From Defluviitalea saccharophila (GTDB lineage: Bacteria > Bacillota > Clostridia > Lachnospirales > Defluviitaleaceae), in NCBI RefSeq assembly GCF_038396635.1, contig NZ_CP121687.1:930001-994000 (forward strand): a stretch of DNA of 64,000 nucleotides, in the 5' to 3' direction. How positions within the stretch are numbered: position 1 is the first letter of the stretch; each line of letters starts with the position of its first letter. The position numbers were made by a program, and so were the translations under genes. Shown piece by piece: positions 56,686-64,000 of the stretch. The notes below the pieces were generated by a model that was not told where the DNA came from, made no database searches, and saw only the letters and a program-made list of their open reading frames with translations.

Positions 56686-58227
56686 TTAAATCAAATACTG
56701 TATTCCTACATAGGTGAATATCCCTACTATGGCAAGGAAAAGAATGTAATATTTTATAACACCTTTTAGAAGTACGCTTTCTTTCCCCTGCAAATTCACT
56801 GCTGCCACTGCTATCGCTATACTTTGTGGCGAAATCATCTTTGCTGTGATTGCTCCCGCCGTATTGGATGCAGCAATCCAGGATTGATTCAAATTAAGCG
56901 CTATCGATGTTTCAAGCTGCAGACCACCAAATAAAACGCTCGCAGAGGTACCGCTGCCTGTTACAAAAGTTCCGATAGAACCAAGAAACGGTGCAAATAA
57001 AGGATAATAGGAACCAGTAAGGGTAACAAACATAATTGCTATAGAACCGATCATTCCGCTGTAGCCCATAAGTTTTGCAGAAGCCATAATCGATATAATC
57101 GTTATAATGGTCTTTGATAATTGAAGCACTGTATCTTTAAAGATGGTTAATATTTTTGAAAAATTAGCTCCTTGGATTTTACCGCCTATAATGGCTGCAA
57201 AAATAATCCACACTCCAGGGGTGGTCAGCCAGGAAAACGTATATGGCGCAGCTCCTTCTCCCGTATATATATTGACTGAAGTCTTTACTCCAGCCAGAAG
57301 CTGATTTAGAGGAGCAATTAAATTAGAAGTTACAATTAAGAATATAAATATTAAAATAAACGGACTCCATGCCAGCAATGCTTCTTTGCTGCTTACTTTG
57401 TTATTCGTTTGCTCTTCTAAGCAGTATTCCGAAGGAATCTCTTTTTTTCCAAAAAATTTGGCTGCCCATATTGTACATGCCATGGAGCACACCGATCCGA
57501 TGACAACCGGCAGTTCAGCGCCAAGATATCTGGCAACCAGATATTCTGGGATTAAAAACGACAGACCTGATATCAGTGTTATAATTCCTATCCCTTTGAA
57601 TGCTTTTTTAGATTTCCCGGTTAAAAACACCAAAATAAAAGGAGTCAAGATAATTAATGGGGCAAGCTGTATAACCGTATTGGTAGATAACTCAAAGACA
57701 TTCAGTCCTGTAATTTTAGCCAGGGTCGTTGTTGGAATTCCGATGGAACCAAAGGCAGTAGGCGTTGCATTTGCAATCAGGCAAACTATCGCAGCAAATA
57801 CAGGATTAAAGCCTAGCCCCCAAAGCATACTGGCCGGAATGGCAACAGCAGTTCCAAAGCCCGCCATACCTTCCATAAATCCTCCAAATCCCCATGCAAT
57901 AATCAAAACCAGAACTCTTTTATCATTTGTAACACTGGCTAACATTTTCTTAATGACTTCCATTTTTCCAGTAGAAACGCATACATTGTAAGTAAATATT
58001 GCAGCAATGATTACAATAATAATTGGCCAAAGTGCTAATGCTGCTCCCTCAAAAATTGCTGTAACACTATCAAGAAATGGCATTTTCCATACAAAAACTG
58101 CAAGGACATATGCTATCCCCAGAGCTATGGCACATGCTTTAAATCCTGGTATCTTCAAGATCGTTAATGCAATAATCAGCCAAATAATCGGTAATAAAGC
58201 CAGTACAAATGCTAATGTCATATTCAT
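56686..58227 (-). CDS. lctP: L-lactate permease, LctP/LldP family
   Basis: A 513-residue membrane protein with about twelve helices and the family blocks GFGGFMEGMAGFGTAVAIPASML, STNTVIQLAPLI and GSGTSASVLFGGLQ. AGAGGGG precedes ATG 58227. It is the first gene of the lactate operon, followed by etfB, etfA and lctD, and has two matching operators in its leader. It imports lactate with a proton. Confidence 0.95.
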   Translation of the reverse strand: MNMTLAFVLALLPIIWLIIALTILKIPGFKACAIALGIAYVLAVFVWKMPFLDSVTAIFEGAALALWPIIIVIIAAIFTYNVCVSTGKMEVIKKMLASVTNDKRVLVLIIAWGFGGFMEGMAGFGTAVAIPASMLWGLGFNPVFAAIVCLIANATPTAFGSIGIPTTTLAKITGLNVFELSTNTVIQLAPLIILTPFILVFLTGKSKKAFKGIGIITLISGLSFLIPEYLVARYLGAELPVVIGSVCSMACTIWAAKFFGKKEIPSEYCLEEQTNNKVSSKEALLAWSPFILIFIFLIVTSNLIAPLNQLLAGVKTSVNIYTGEGAAPYTFSWLTTPGVWIIFAAIIGGKIQGANFSKILTIFKDTVLQLSKTIITIISIMASAKLMGYSGMIGSIAIMFVTLTGSYYPLFAPFLGSIGTFVTGSGTSASVLFGGLQLETSIALNLNQSWIAASNTAGAITAKMISPQSIAIAVAAVNLQGKESVLLKGVIKYYILFLAIVGIFTYVGIQYLI

Positions 58228-58296
58228 CTTTTTGCCCCTCTCATTTTTTAATTCATTTCAGTTTACTCATTACTCATCCCGGGATTTTCAGCAAAC

Positions 58297-58406
58297 TGGT
58301 CCTACCAATTTTTTGTTTAAAAAAATATGGTCCATCAACCTCTAATACTGGTAGGACCAATTTTGTTTTGTAAGATTATTATACTTTTAATTTATTTGAC
58401 AGTCAA
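58297..58406 (-). promoter_or_regulatory. Lactate-operon promoter with two GntR/FadR operators
   Basis: On the minus strand TTGACT (58406-58401), 17 bases, TATAAT (58383-58378). Downstream lie two 11-base dyads, TGGTAGGACCA as read on the plus strand (58349-58359) and TGGTCCTACCA (58297-58307), of the kind bound by LldR/PdhR-type repressors. A partial third site TGGTCCATCA is at 58328-58337. The sites lie inside the leader, so a bound repressor would block elongation or loop. Confidence 0.85.
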
Positions 58407-58439
58407 CAAATGTCACCTTTTTCACAAATCATTTATCCT

Positions 58440-59168
58440 TTATTGGTGATATGTGTGCAATTTTGCCATTATTTCTTCTTTTTCTTTTAATTTTTTGTCT
58501 ACTATGTCAAAATGTTTGTTAATTGCTTGATAAGCCAATACCTTATCTCTTAAAATTAGACTTTGCATCATCTCATTATGGGATTCATAAAGAACTGCCC
58601 TGCTATCTTCTGAACTTAATATTTCTCTTCTTAGATCTGCAATGAATTGATCTATGAGCTCGGAAAGGGCCTGTAATATATCCATAATCAATATATTTTT
58701 AGAGGCAAGCGCAATATTATAGTGAAGCTTTTTGTCCAAAATAACATTGTTCTCTTCTGTTTCATGCTCCAATTGTGAAATGATTTTTTGAAGTTCCATA
58801 ATTTCATCATCCGATATATGATCTATTGCAAGGTTTAATGCCTGTAGCTCCAATCCACGACGAAGCTGACTGATTTGTTGATAATCAATCTGATTCAGCA
58901 GAAACATCATAGAGATGGTTTCTACCAAGTTGCTTTCAAAATTACCTGTTAAATAATTTCCTGCGCCATGCTGACTTGAAATCACACCCATTACATCTAA
59001 TGTACGAATCGCTTCTCGAACAGAATTGCGGCTTACCCCCAGGATTTCGGATAATTCCCTCTCCGCCGGTAATTTTTCTCCTATTTTTAGATTGCCTTGC
59101 CTAATTTGCATTTTGATATAGTCTATTACTTTTGTATAGGATTTCTTAGATGCTTTTTTATCCTCCAT
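58440..59168 (-). CDS. FadR/GntR family regulator of the lactate operon
   Basis: A 242-residue regulator. The winged helix-turn-helix (YIKMQIRQGNLKIGEKLPAERELSEILGVSRNSVREAIRTLDVMGVI) is followed by an FCD domain (about 85-235) that binds small carboxylates. The type and place, just upstream of lctP in the same direction, match LldR/LctR. GGGGAGATACTG precedes the ATG. It probably represses the operon until lactate binds. Confidence 0.93.
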   Translation of the reverse strand: MEDKKASKKSYTKVIDYIKMQIRQGNLKIGEKLPAERELSEILGVSRNSVREAIRTLDVMGVISSQHGAGNYLTGNFESNLVETISMMFLLNQIDYQQISQLRRGLELQALNLAIDHISDDEIMELQKIISQLEHETEENNVILDKKLHYNIALASKNILIMDILQALSELIDQFIADLRREILSSEDSRAVLYESHNEMMQSLILRDKVLAYQAINKHFDIVDKKLKEKEEIMAKLHTYHQ

Positions 59169-59384
59169 CAGTATCTCCCCTATTCCTCTGTTTAGATAAT
59201 ATTTCTTGTAAACAATTATAAACCTGATTATTTATTTTTTAAAAATAAAGCATTCTCTTATATCCTTCTAAACTAATATTACATAATTATATCATAATAG
59301 TGTTGCATTAATATCAATAATCTTATTTCAATCCAAATAGGAAAATTGCATTGAAAAAAAAATAGATAAATTTTCCATAGAATC

Positions 59385-59448
59385 TTGACATATTAAAACA
59401 TATTGAATTATAATTCAGGTAAACATATGAATATATGATCATATGTTT
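59385..59448 (+). promoter_or_regulatory. Promoter and palindrome before the methyltransferase-like gene
   Basis: TTGACA (59385-59390), 18 bases, TATAAT (59409-59414). A palindrome with 10-base arms AAACATATGA (59421-59430) and TCATATGTTT (59439-59448) follows the -10 box, a likely repressor site for an unknown regulator. The rest of the gap 59169-59384 shows only AT-rich sequence and the FadR leader. Confidence 0.65.
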
Positions 59449-59511
59449 GTTTAAGCAAAGCTATTACTGTATTAAATTTTGATTAGACGTATAAAGGAGG
59501 TAATTATTCCT

Positions 59512-60102
59512 ATGAGCATCCTTCAGATTTCAGCAATAATAATTTTGATTCTATTCTATGGAGCATATCTGACTAAATTAATTGTACAGAAACGTAAAGG
59601 CATACAAACGACTCAATTAGGTATTGGCAGTAAAAGCAAAAAGACACTATTGGTTGAGAAGCTGTTGAAATTTACTTCTTTTGTGATTGTACCAATAGAG
59701 TTAATAAGCATCCTGTTAGATACAAACAGCTTTCTGTCCGAAAAAGTTAGAATAAGTGGCATAGTTTTGGCTGCTGTTGGATCTTTAGTTTTTATTATTG
59801 CTATGGTAACTATGAGGGACAGCTGGAGAGCAGGAATTCCTGCCGAAGACAATACCCAAATGGTGACATCAGGAATTTATAGGATTAGCAGAAATCCTGC
59901 ATTTCTCGGATTTGACCTTACATATATAGGATATTATTTAGCCTTTGACAATCTCCCACTGCTATTGATTTCCCTATTCGCTGTGACTTTGATGCATCTG
60001 CAGATTTTAGAAGAAGAAAAATATCTAGCGAATAGGTTTGGTACAAAGTATTTAGAATATAAAAAGAATGTTGGAAGGTATTTAAAAATAGTCCCATTCT
60101 AA
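59512..60102 (+). CDS. Isoprenylcysteine carboxyl methyltransferase-like membrane protein
   Basis: About 196 residues with four to five hydrophobic segments. The C-terminal half has the ICMT/PEMT-type pattern TSGIYRISRNPAFLGFDLTYIGYYLAF and EEEKYLANRFGTKYLEYKKNVGRY, the region that binds S-adenosylmethionine. In bacteria the substrate of these proteins is mostly unknown. I choose ATG 59512, about ten bases from AAGGAGG; the frame is open to 59479. It stands alone, ended by a hairpin at 60163. Confidence 0.85.
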   Translation: MSILQISAIIILILFYGAYLTKLIVQKRKGIQTTQLGIGSKSKKTLLVEKLLKFTSFVIVPIELISILLDTNSFLSEKVRISGIVLAAVGSLVFIIAMVTMRDSWRAGIPAEDNTQMVTSGIYRISRNPAFLGFDLTYIGYYLAFDNLPLLLISLFAVTLMHLQILEEEKYLANRFGTKYLEYKKNVGRYLKIVPF

Positions 60103-60162
60103 GTTTCCCCGATAAAATTTACATTGGTAGTCTAATAAATCAAACTAGAATTTGCATAAACC

Positions 60163-60201
60163 AAAAAAACTCTTGTCAATAAATTTGGCAAGAGGTTTTT
60201 T
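60163..60201. terminator. Terminator between the methyltransferase-like gene and fecE-like gene
   Basis: Arms AAAAAACTCTTG and CAAGAGGTTTTTT (one bulge) facing over a 13-base loop. It can end either converging gene. Confidence 0.8.
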
Positions 60202-60231
60202 ATCCCTTTTTCATTAATGTACAAGTCAAAA

Positions 60232-61059
60232 CTAAACCGCTACTTCCTGATTGGTATTTAATCTGACATGATGTCTGCCCTTTGGTACGATAAACGGTGA
60301 GCCTGAAACAGGATCTTTTATAACGGAGCAGTCAAGATTAAAGACCTTTTTAATTAACTCTTCTGTTATAATTTCAGAAGGCGCTCCCTGAGCAATCAGC
60401 TTCCCTTTATGAAGGGCAAAGATATGATCCGCATAACGGGCTGAAAGATTGATATCATGAAGCACCATAACGATGGTGGTGCCTCTTTTTCGATTTAAGT
60501 CTGTTAATAAATCAAGAATTTCAACTTGATAAGTGATATCCAGATAAGTAGTTGGCTCATCTAAAAGAAGAATATCCGTTTGTTGAGCAAGGGCCATGGC
60601 AATCCACACCCTTTGTCGCTGTCCTCCGGATAATTCGTCCACACAACGGTTAGCCAAGTCTGTAATCCCCATTATTTCCAAAGCTTCTTCCACAGCTTCA
60701 TAATCTTTCGTACTCAGTCCTTTCAAAAAAGACTGATACGGAAATCTTCCTCTCGCAACCAAATCTGCCACGGTAATGCCTTCTGGTACAATCGGAGATT
60801 GGGGTAAAAGTCCCAAAATTTGTGCCAGTTGCTTAGGCGGTATTTCACTGATTTTTTTCCCGTCAAGAAGCAGTTCTCCTGAGTTTGGTTTAATAAGCCT
60901 GGCAAGAGTCTTAAGCAAAGTGGATTTTCCACAGGCATTGGCGCCAATAATAACGCTAATTTTATTGTCTGGAATCGTGATGTCAATGCCATCTATTATA
61001 ATTTTTTTATCATATCCAGCGACGATATGACTCGCTTTTAGGGATTGTAATTTCTTCAT
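60232..61059 (-). CDS. Iron-siderophore ABC transporter ATPase (FecE/FepC type)
   Basis: A 275-residue ATPase with Walker A GANACGKSTLLKTLA, signature ELSGGQRQRVWIAMALA, Walker B DILLLDEPTTYLDI and the switch His in TTIVMVLHDINLSARYAD, all typical of FepC/FhuC. AGGAGGGTC precedes the ATG. It overlaps the FecD-type permease by four bases and ends the import operon. Confidence 0.95.
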   Translation of the reverse strand: MKKLQSLKASHIVAGYDKKIIIDGIDITIPDNKISVIIGANACGKSTLLKTLARLIKPNSGELLLDGKKISEIPPKQLAQILGLLPQSPIVPEGITVADLVARGRFPYQSFLKGLSTKDYEAVEEALEIMGITDLANRCVDELSGGQRQRVWIAMALAQQTDILLLDEPTTYLDITYQVEILDLLTDLNRKRGTTIVMVLHDINLSARYADHIFALHKGKLIAQGAPSEIITEELIKKVFNLDCSVIKDPVSGSPFIVPKGRHHVRLNTNQEVAV

Positions 61060-62090
61060 GCTGACCCTCCTGTTTGATTCATACGAATCAGTAGTATAAT
61101 TAAATAAGGTGCCCCTAAAATTCCGGTAATGACTCCCACTGGAAATCGCGTATTAAAGGCAAGCTGACCAATAAGGTCAGCACCTAGTACTAAAACAGCA
61201 CCTACAAGTCCTGCCGGAAATTCGTTGGGAGTACCCATACCCACAAGCTTCGATGCAATCGGTCCGGCTAAAAAAGCTACAAAGGAAATAGGTCCTGTAA
61301 CTGCAGTGGCACAAGCTATTAAAACCACAGAACTAAGAATCAATAAAAGTCGTACCAAGTCCGTTCTCACCCCAAGGGTTATAGCAGATTGCTCCCCTAG
61401 TCCTAAGATTCTAAGATGTCTTCCCAACAAAATGATGATGAGTCCAAAGGGGATTACAACAAAGAAAAGTTTAGGAATACTCATCATCTGAATTCCATTA
61501 AGACTTCCGCTAAGCCATCTGTAAGCAGCAGGTACGTCATGCTGTGGCGCCCTGAGTAGTAAAAAAGATATTACGGCATTAAGCATTGCCTGTATGCCTA
61601 TCCCAATGAGTATTAATTTCCCTCCTGAGAATTTACCGATCTTTGAAAGCATGTAAATCAATGCAGCAACGAAAAGCCCTAAAATCACAGCAACAACGGA
61701 AACAATAGCTCCACTCATTTTCAACAAAAGTATACAAATCATTGCTCCTGCGCTGGAACCGACCGTTACTCCTATGATATCGGGACTCGCTAAAGGATTT
61801 CGTAAGATTGTTTGAAACGTACTGCCTGCCATCCCAAAGGCTATCCCAACAAGAAGTCCGGATAACATTCTAGGCAAGCGTAAAGTCCCTATGGCAAAAG
61901 AAGCCCCCTGAATCTGTTCTCCCATCAGGACTTTTATGACCACAGAGATTGGATATATGGTATTCCCCAATAAAAGCAAAGAAATACTAAGGGCTAAAGT
62001 AAGCACCCCTAAAAAAAGGGTGACGATAATCCAACGCTTCTGCCTCCGTCGATATCCTGCTTTAATATTGCTAAGATTATTTCGAATCAT
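61056..62090 (-). CDS. Iron-siderophore ABC permease, FecCD family (second)
   Basis: A 344-residue protein with about nine to ten helices. The family blocks GTLRLPRMLSGLLVGIAFGMAGSTFQTILRNPLASPDIIGVTVG and GPISFVAFLAGPIASKLVG are clear. It overlaps both neighbours by a few bases. It forms a heterodimer with the next permease, which is encoded upstream. Confidence 0.95.
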   Translation of the reverse strand: MIRNNLSNIKAGYRRRQKRWIIVTLFLGVLTLALSISLLLLGNTIYPISVVIKVLMGEQIQGASFAIGTLRLPRMLSGLLVGIAFGMAGSTFQTILRNPLASPDIIGVTVGSSAGAMICILLLKMSGAIVSVVAVILGLFVAALIYMLSKIGKFSGGKLILIGIGIQAMLNAVISFLLLRAPQHDVPAAYRWLSGSLNGIQMMSIPKLFFVVIPFGLIIILLGRHLRILGLGEQSAITLGVRTDLVRLLLILSSVVLIACATAVTGPISFVAFLAGPIASKLVGMGTPNEFPAGLVGAVLVLGADLIGQLAFNTRFPVGVITGILGAPYLIILLIRMNQTGGSA

Positions 62091-63085
62091 AATGCTCGCC
62101 CCTTTGCTCTCATCGCAATAATAATAAGTATGGGAGCCCCTATAAAAGCTGTTACAATGCCTGCTTCCAATTCCCCTGGACTGCCAATCAATCTTCCCAT
62201 AACATCAGAAAGGGTTAAAAGAATTGCTCCTCCCAAAGCTGACATAGGGACAATCCATCGCAAATTAGGTCCACAGATAAGGCGCATGGTATGCGGAACC
62301 ATAAGCCCTACAAATCCAATCGGTCCCGCAAGAGCTGTAGTCGCACCACAAAGAAGAACTCCGGCCAATGCCCCTATAAGTCTTACGACTCCAACCCGAA
62401 CGCCTAAACCAGTTGCAATGTCATCTCCCATTGCAAGCGCATCCAAAGCAGGAGTAGCTATTAAGCCTAAAATTAAGCCAATAACAAGAAAGGGAAGTAT
62501 GGAGAATATTCCCTCCCATGTCGCCCCACTGATGCTTCCAACTTGCCAGAAGCGAACAGCATTCATAACTTGTTCTCTGGGCATAATGATGGCACTCACC
62601 AATGAGGATAGAGCCGCACTGGTGGCCGCACCAGCTAAAGCGAGTTTAATGGGTGTTGCTCCACCAGGCCCCATGGACCCTATCCCATAGACAAATACTG
62701 CTGTTATTGCAGCACCAATTAAAGCAAGAAATATATACTCCTCTGGAGAACTAATGCCTAAGAATGCAATACCCCCCACAACAAACAATGTAGCTCCGGT
62801 ATTGACTCCTAAGATACTTGGATCTGCTATTGGATTACGGGTAATAGCCTGCATCAATGCACCGGATACCCCTAGGGCACTTCCGGCTATGATGCCAAAA
62901 ACAGTTCTTGGAATCCGTTCATGAACCACTATCTCATTAATGGTTGTCATTCGGGAGTGTATCAAAGTGTTCAATACTTCATTAAAGTTAATAAATCGTG
63001 CACCAAATGCCAAGGACGCCAAAACACACAATGACAAGCTCATTAGACTGATCATGATTAGTAGGAGTTTTTTAGAGGGCTTCAT
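62087..63085 (-). CDS. Iron-siderophore ABC permease, FecCD family (first)
   Basis: A 332-residue membrane protein with the FecCD pattern: ERIPRTVFGIIAGSALGVSGALMQAITRNPIADPSILGVNTGA near the start and GPIGFVGLMVPHTMRLICGPN near the end. It overlaps the binding-protein gene upstream by four bases. It pairs with the second permease. The ferric chelate is unknown. Confidence 0.95.
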   Translation of the reverse strand: MKPSKKLLLIMISLMSLSLCVLASLAFGARFINFNEVLNTLIHSRMTTINEIVVHERIPRTVFGIIAGSALGVSGALMQAITRNPIADPSILGVNTGATLFVVGGIAFLGISSPEEYIFLALIGAAITAVFVYGIGSMGPGGATPIKLALAGAATSAALSSLVSAIIMPREQVMNAVRFWQVGSISGATWEGIFSILPFLVIGLILGLIATPALDALAMGDDIATGLGVRVGVVRLIGALAGVLLCGATTALAGPIGFVGLMVPHTMRLICGPNLRWIVPMSALGGAILLTLSDVMGRLIGSPGELEAGIVTAFIGAPILIIIAMRAKGRAL

Positions 63086-64000
63086 TCTACTTTATCAGCT
63101 GCCTCTCCAATGATAGTAAGATATTCATCAATTGTAGCCGGAATGGAAAGCGCACTTGGTGTAGCAGATGCTGCTAAAGGTGTACCATCTTCAATTAATG
63201 CAACTGAACCTCTCTTAATGGCTGGAAGGCTTCCAAGCAAAGGATCTGCCTGAAGTGCTTTTAATAATTCATCATTGCCGTAGGCTATAATCACTTCAAC
63301 GTCTTGAAGTAAATCCACATTTTCTGAACTTAATTCCAAATAAAAGCTATTGGTGTCCTGAGCTAATTTTGCAATACTGTCCGGTAATTCCATCCCTAAA
63401 TCTAAAAGATAAGCTGCACGGGGATCATTGGGATGATATATGTAGAACTTTCCTAAATCTGATGGCGTAAAAGCAAAGAAAGCTGCTTTTTTACCTTTTA
63501 TGCCTGGATGTCCACTAACTTTTTCTTCTATCAAAGCTTCTAATTCCTCAACTAAGGCTTCCCCTTCAGATTGCATGCCCATGCCAGTTGCATTAACAGT
63601 AATTTGTTCACGCCAATAGGTTTGCCATGGAAATTCTGGATACGCCACGACAGGAGCGATTTGACTCAATAAATCGTATTCTTCCTGGGTGATTCCTGAA
63701 TAAGCGGCAAGTATAACGTCAGGTTGAACATCACTAATTGCTTCGTAATTCAAACCATCTGTATCATTAAAAATAATAGGTTCTTCCTCTCCCAATTCTT
63801 TAAATTTAGCTAACGTCCAAGGCAAAAGACCGCTGCCATCAAGTACTCCGTAATTGGCCTGGGAAACGCCAACAGGAACAACCCCTAATGCCAAAGGCAG
63901 GTCTTGATTTCCCCAAGCAATAGCAGCAACCCGTTCTGGTTTGCTTTCTATAATCGTTTCTCCAAAGGCGTGTTGAATCACTATTGGATAGTCACCAGTA
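63082..64000 (-). CDS. Iron-siderophore-binding protein, N-terminus cut by window edge
   Basis: A class III periplasmic-type binding protein. The frame is open through the right edge: upstream codons read TGDYPIVIQHAFGETIIESKPERVAA, the usual beginning of the mature part, so the signal peptide lies outside the window and the GTG at 63981 is not the real start. The C-terminal lobe shows AFTPSDLGKFYIYHPNDPRAAYLL. In Gram-positive cells it would be a lipoprotein. It precedes both permeases and the ATPase. Confidence 0.93.
   Translation of the reverse strand, partial: TGDYPIVIQHAFGETIIESKPERVAAIAWGNQDLPLALGVVPVGVSQANYGVLDGSGLLPWTLAKFKELGEEEPIIFNDTDGLNYEAISDVQPDVILAAYSGITQEEYDLLSQIAPVVAYPEFPWQTYWREQITVNATGMGMQSEGEALVEELEALIEEKVSGHPGIKGKKAAFFAFTPSDLGKFYIYHPNDPRAAYLLDLGMELPDSIAKLAQDTNSFYLELSSENVDLLQDVEVIIAYGNDELLKALQADPLLGSLPAIKRGSVALIEDGTPLAASATPSALSIPATIDEYLTIIGEAADKVE

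Noticed and set aside
63981-63981. GTG at 63981 as start of the siderophore-binding protein.
   Set aside because: The frame continues upstream with conserved mature-protein residues and no signal peptide would remain.
1-64000. A CRISPR array, prophage or integrative element.
   Set aside because: No regularly spaced repeats, integrase, phage structural gene or intact transposase was seen; repeats present are isolated pairs or terminators.

Overview
The window is a low-GC, gene-dense piece of a Gram-positive anaerobe, most probably a chemotactic member of the Clostridia (Lachnospirales-like). Supporting features are AT-rich spacers with sigma-A type TTGACA/TATAAT promoters, strong AGGAGG-type ribosome sites, lipoproteins with Cys lipoboxes, a two-subunit iron-sulfur serine dehydratase, a T-box leader, an Etf-linked lactate dehydrogenase, several methyl-accepting chemotaxis proteins (MCPs), and no outer-membrane genes. 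Most genes are on the minus strand. I saw no rRNA, tRNA, CRISPR array, phage or intact transposase.

Region 1 (1-14957, all minus) is a carbohydrate locus. In transcription order it holds a GH94 phosphorylase, a cupin, a YesM-type sensor kinase, a YesN-type AraC regulator, an MCP whose frame is broken at an A9 tract, a sugar-binding lipoprotein, two MalF/MalG-type permeases, and a second, divergent phosphorylase-like protein that runs off the left edge. It reads as sense, swim to, import and phosphorolyse an oligosaccharide. The sugar is not identified; a beta-glucan oligosaccharide is the best guess.

Region 2 (15083-30453) holds a VanW protein, a VanR/VanS-like two-component system, a YtrA-type GntR/ABC operon with an operator over its promoter, an MFS exporter behind a possible leader-peptide attenuator, a small membrane protein, an MCP with an amino-acid-binding dCache motif, a PadR regulator fused to DUF4180, an unknown lipoprotein and the RNA polymerase-associated helicase HelD.

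Region 3 (30500-45321) holds a possible small RNA, a GNAT acetyltransferase, sdaAB, a small surface protein, alanine aminotransferase AlaA behind a T-box with a plausible Ala specifier, an S41 peptidase lipoprotein, a YczE-like membrane protein, a glutaredoxin-like protein, ahpC with an AhpF/TrxR-like reductase behind a PerR-like dyad, a GGDEF cyclase between two near-identical terminators, and an MCP split by a one-base frameshift.

Region 4 (45511-64000) holds a TetR-controlled drug-efflux operon (MFS plus MacB-like ABC), a serine hydrolase, a ribbon-helix-helix protein, a complete lactate-utilisation operon (FadR-type regulator, permease, EtfB, ferredoxin-EtfA, LctD) with two matching operators, a methyltransferase-like membrane protein, and a siderophore ABC importer cut by the right edge.

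The points most worth a second look are the paired phosphorylase locus with its own chemoreceptor, the two frameshifted chemoreceptors, the MFS attenuator, the T-box on an aminotransferase, the promoter-terminator unit upstream of the GNAT gene, and the PadR-DUF4180 fusion that keeps an internal ribosome site.
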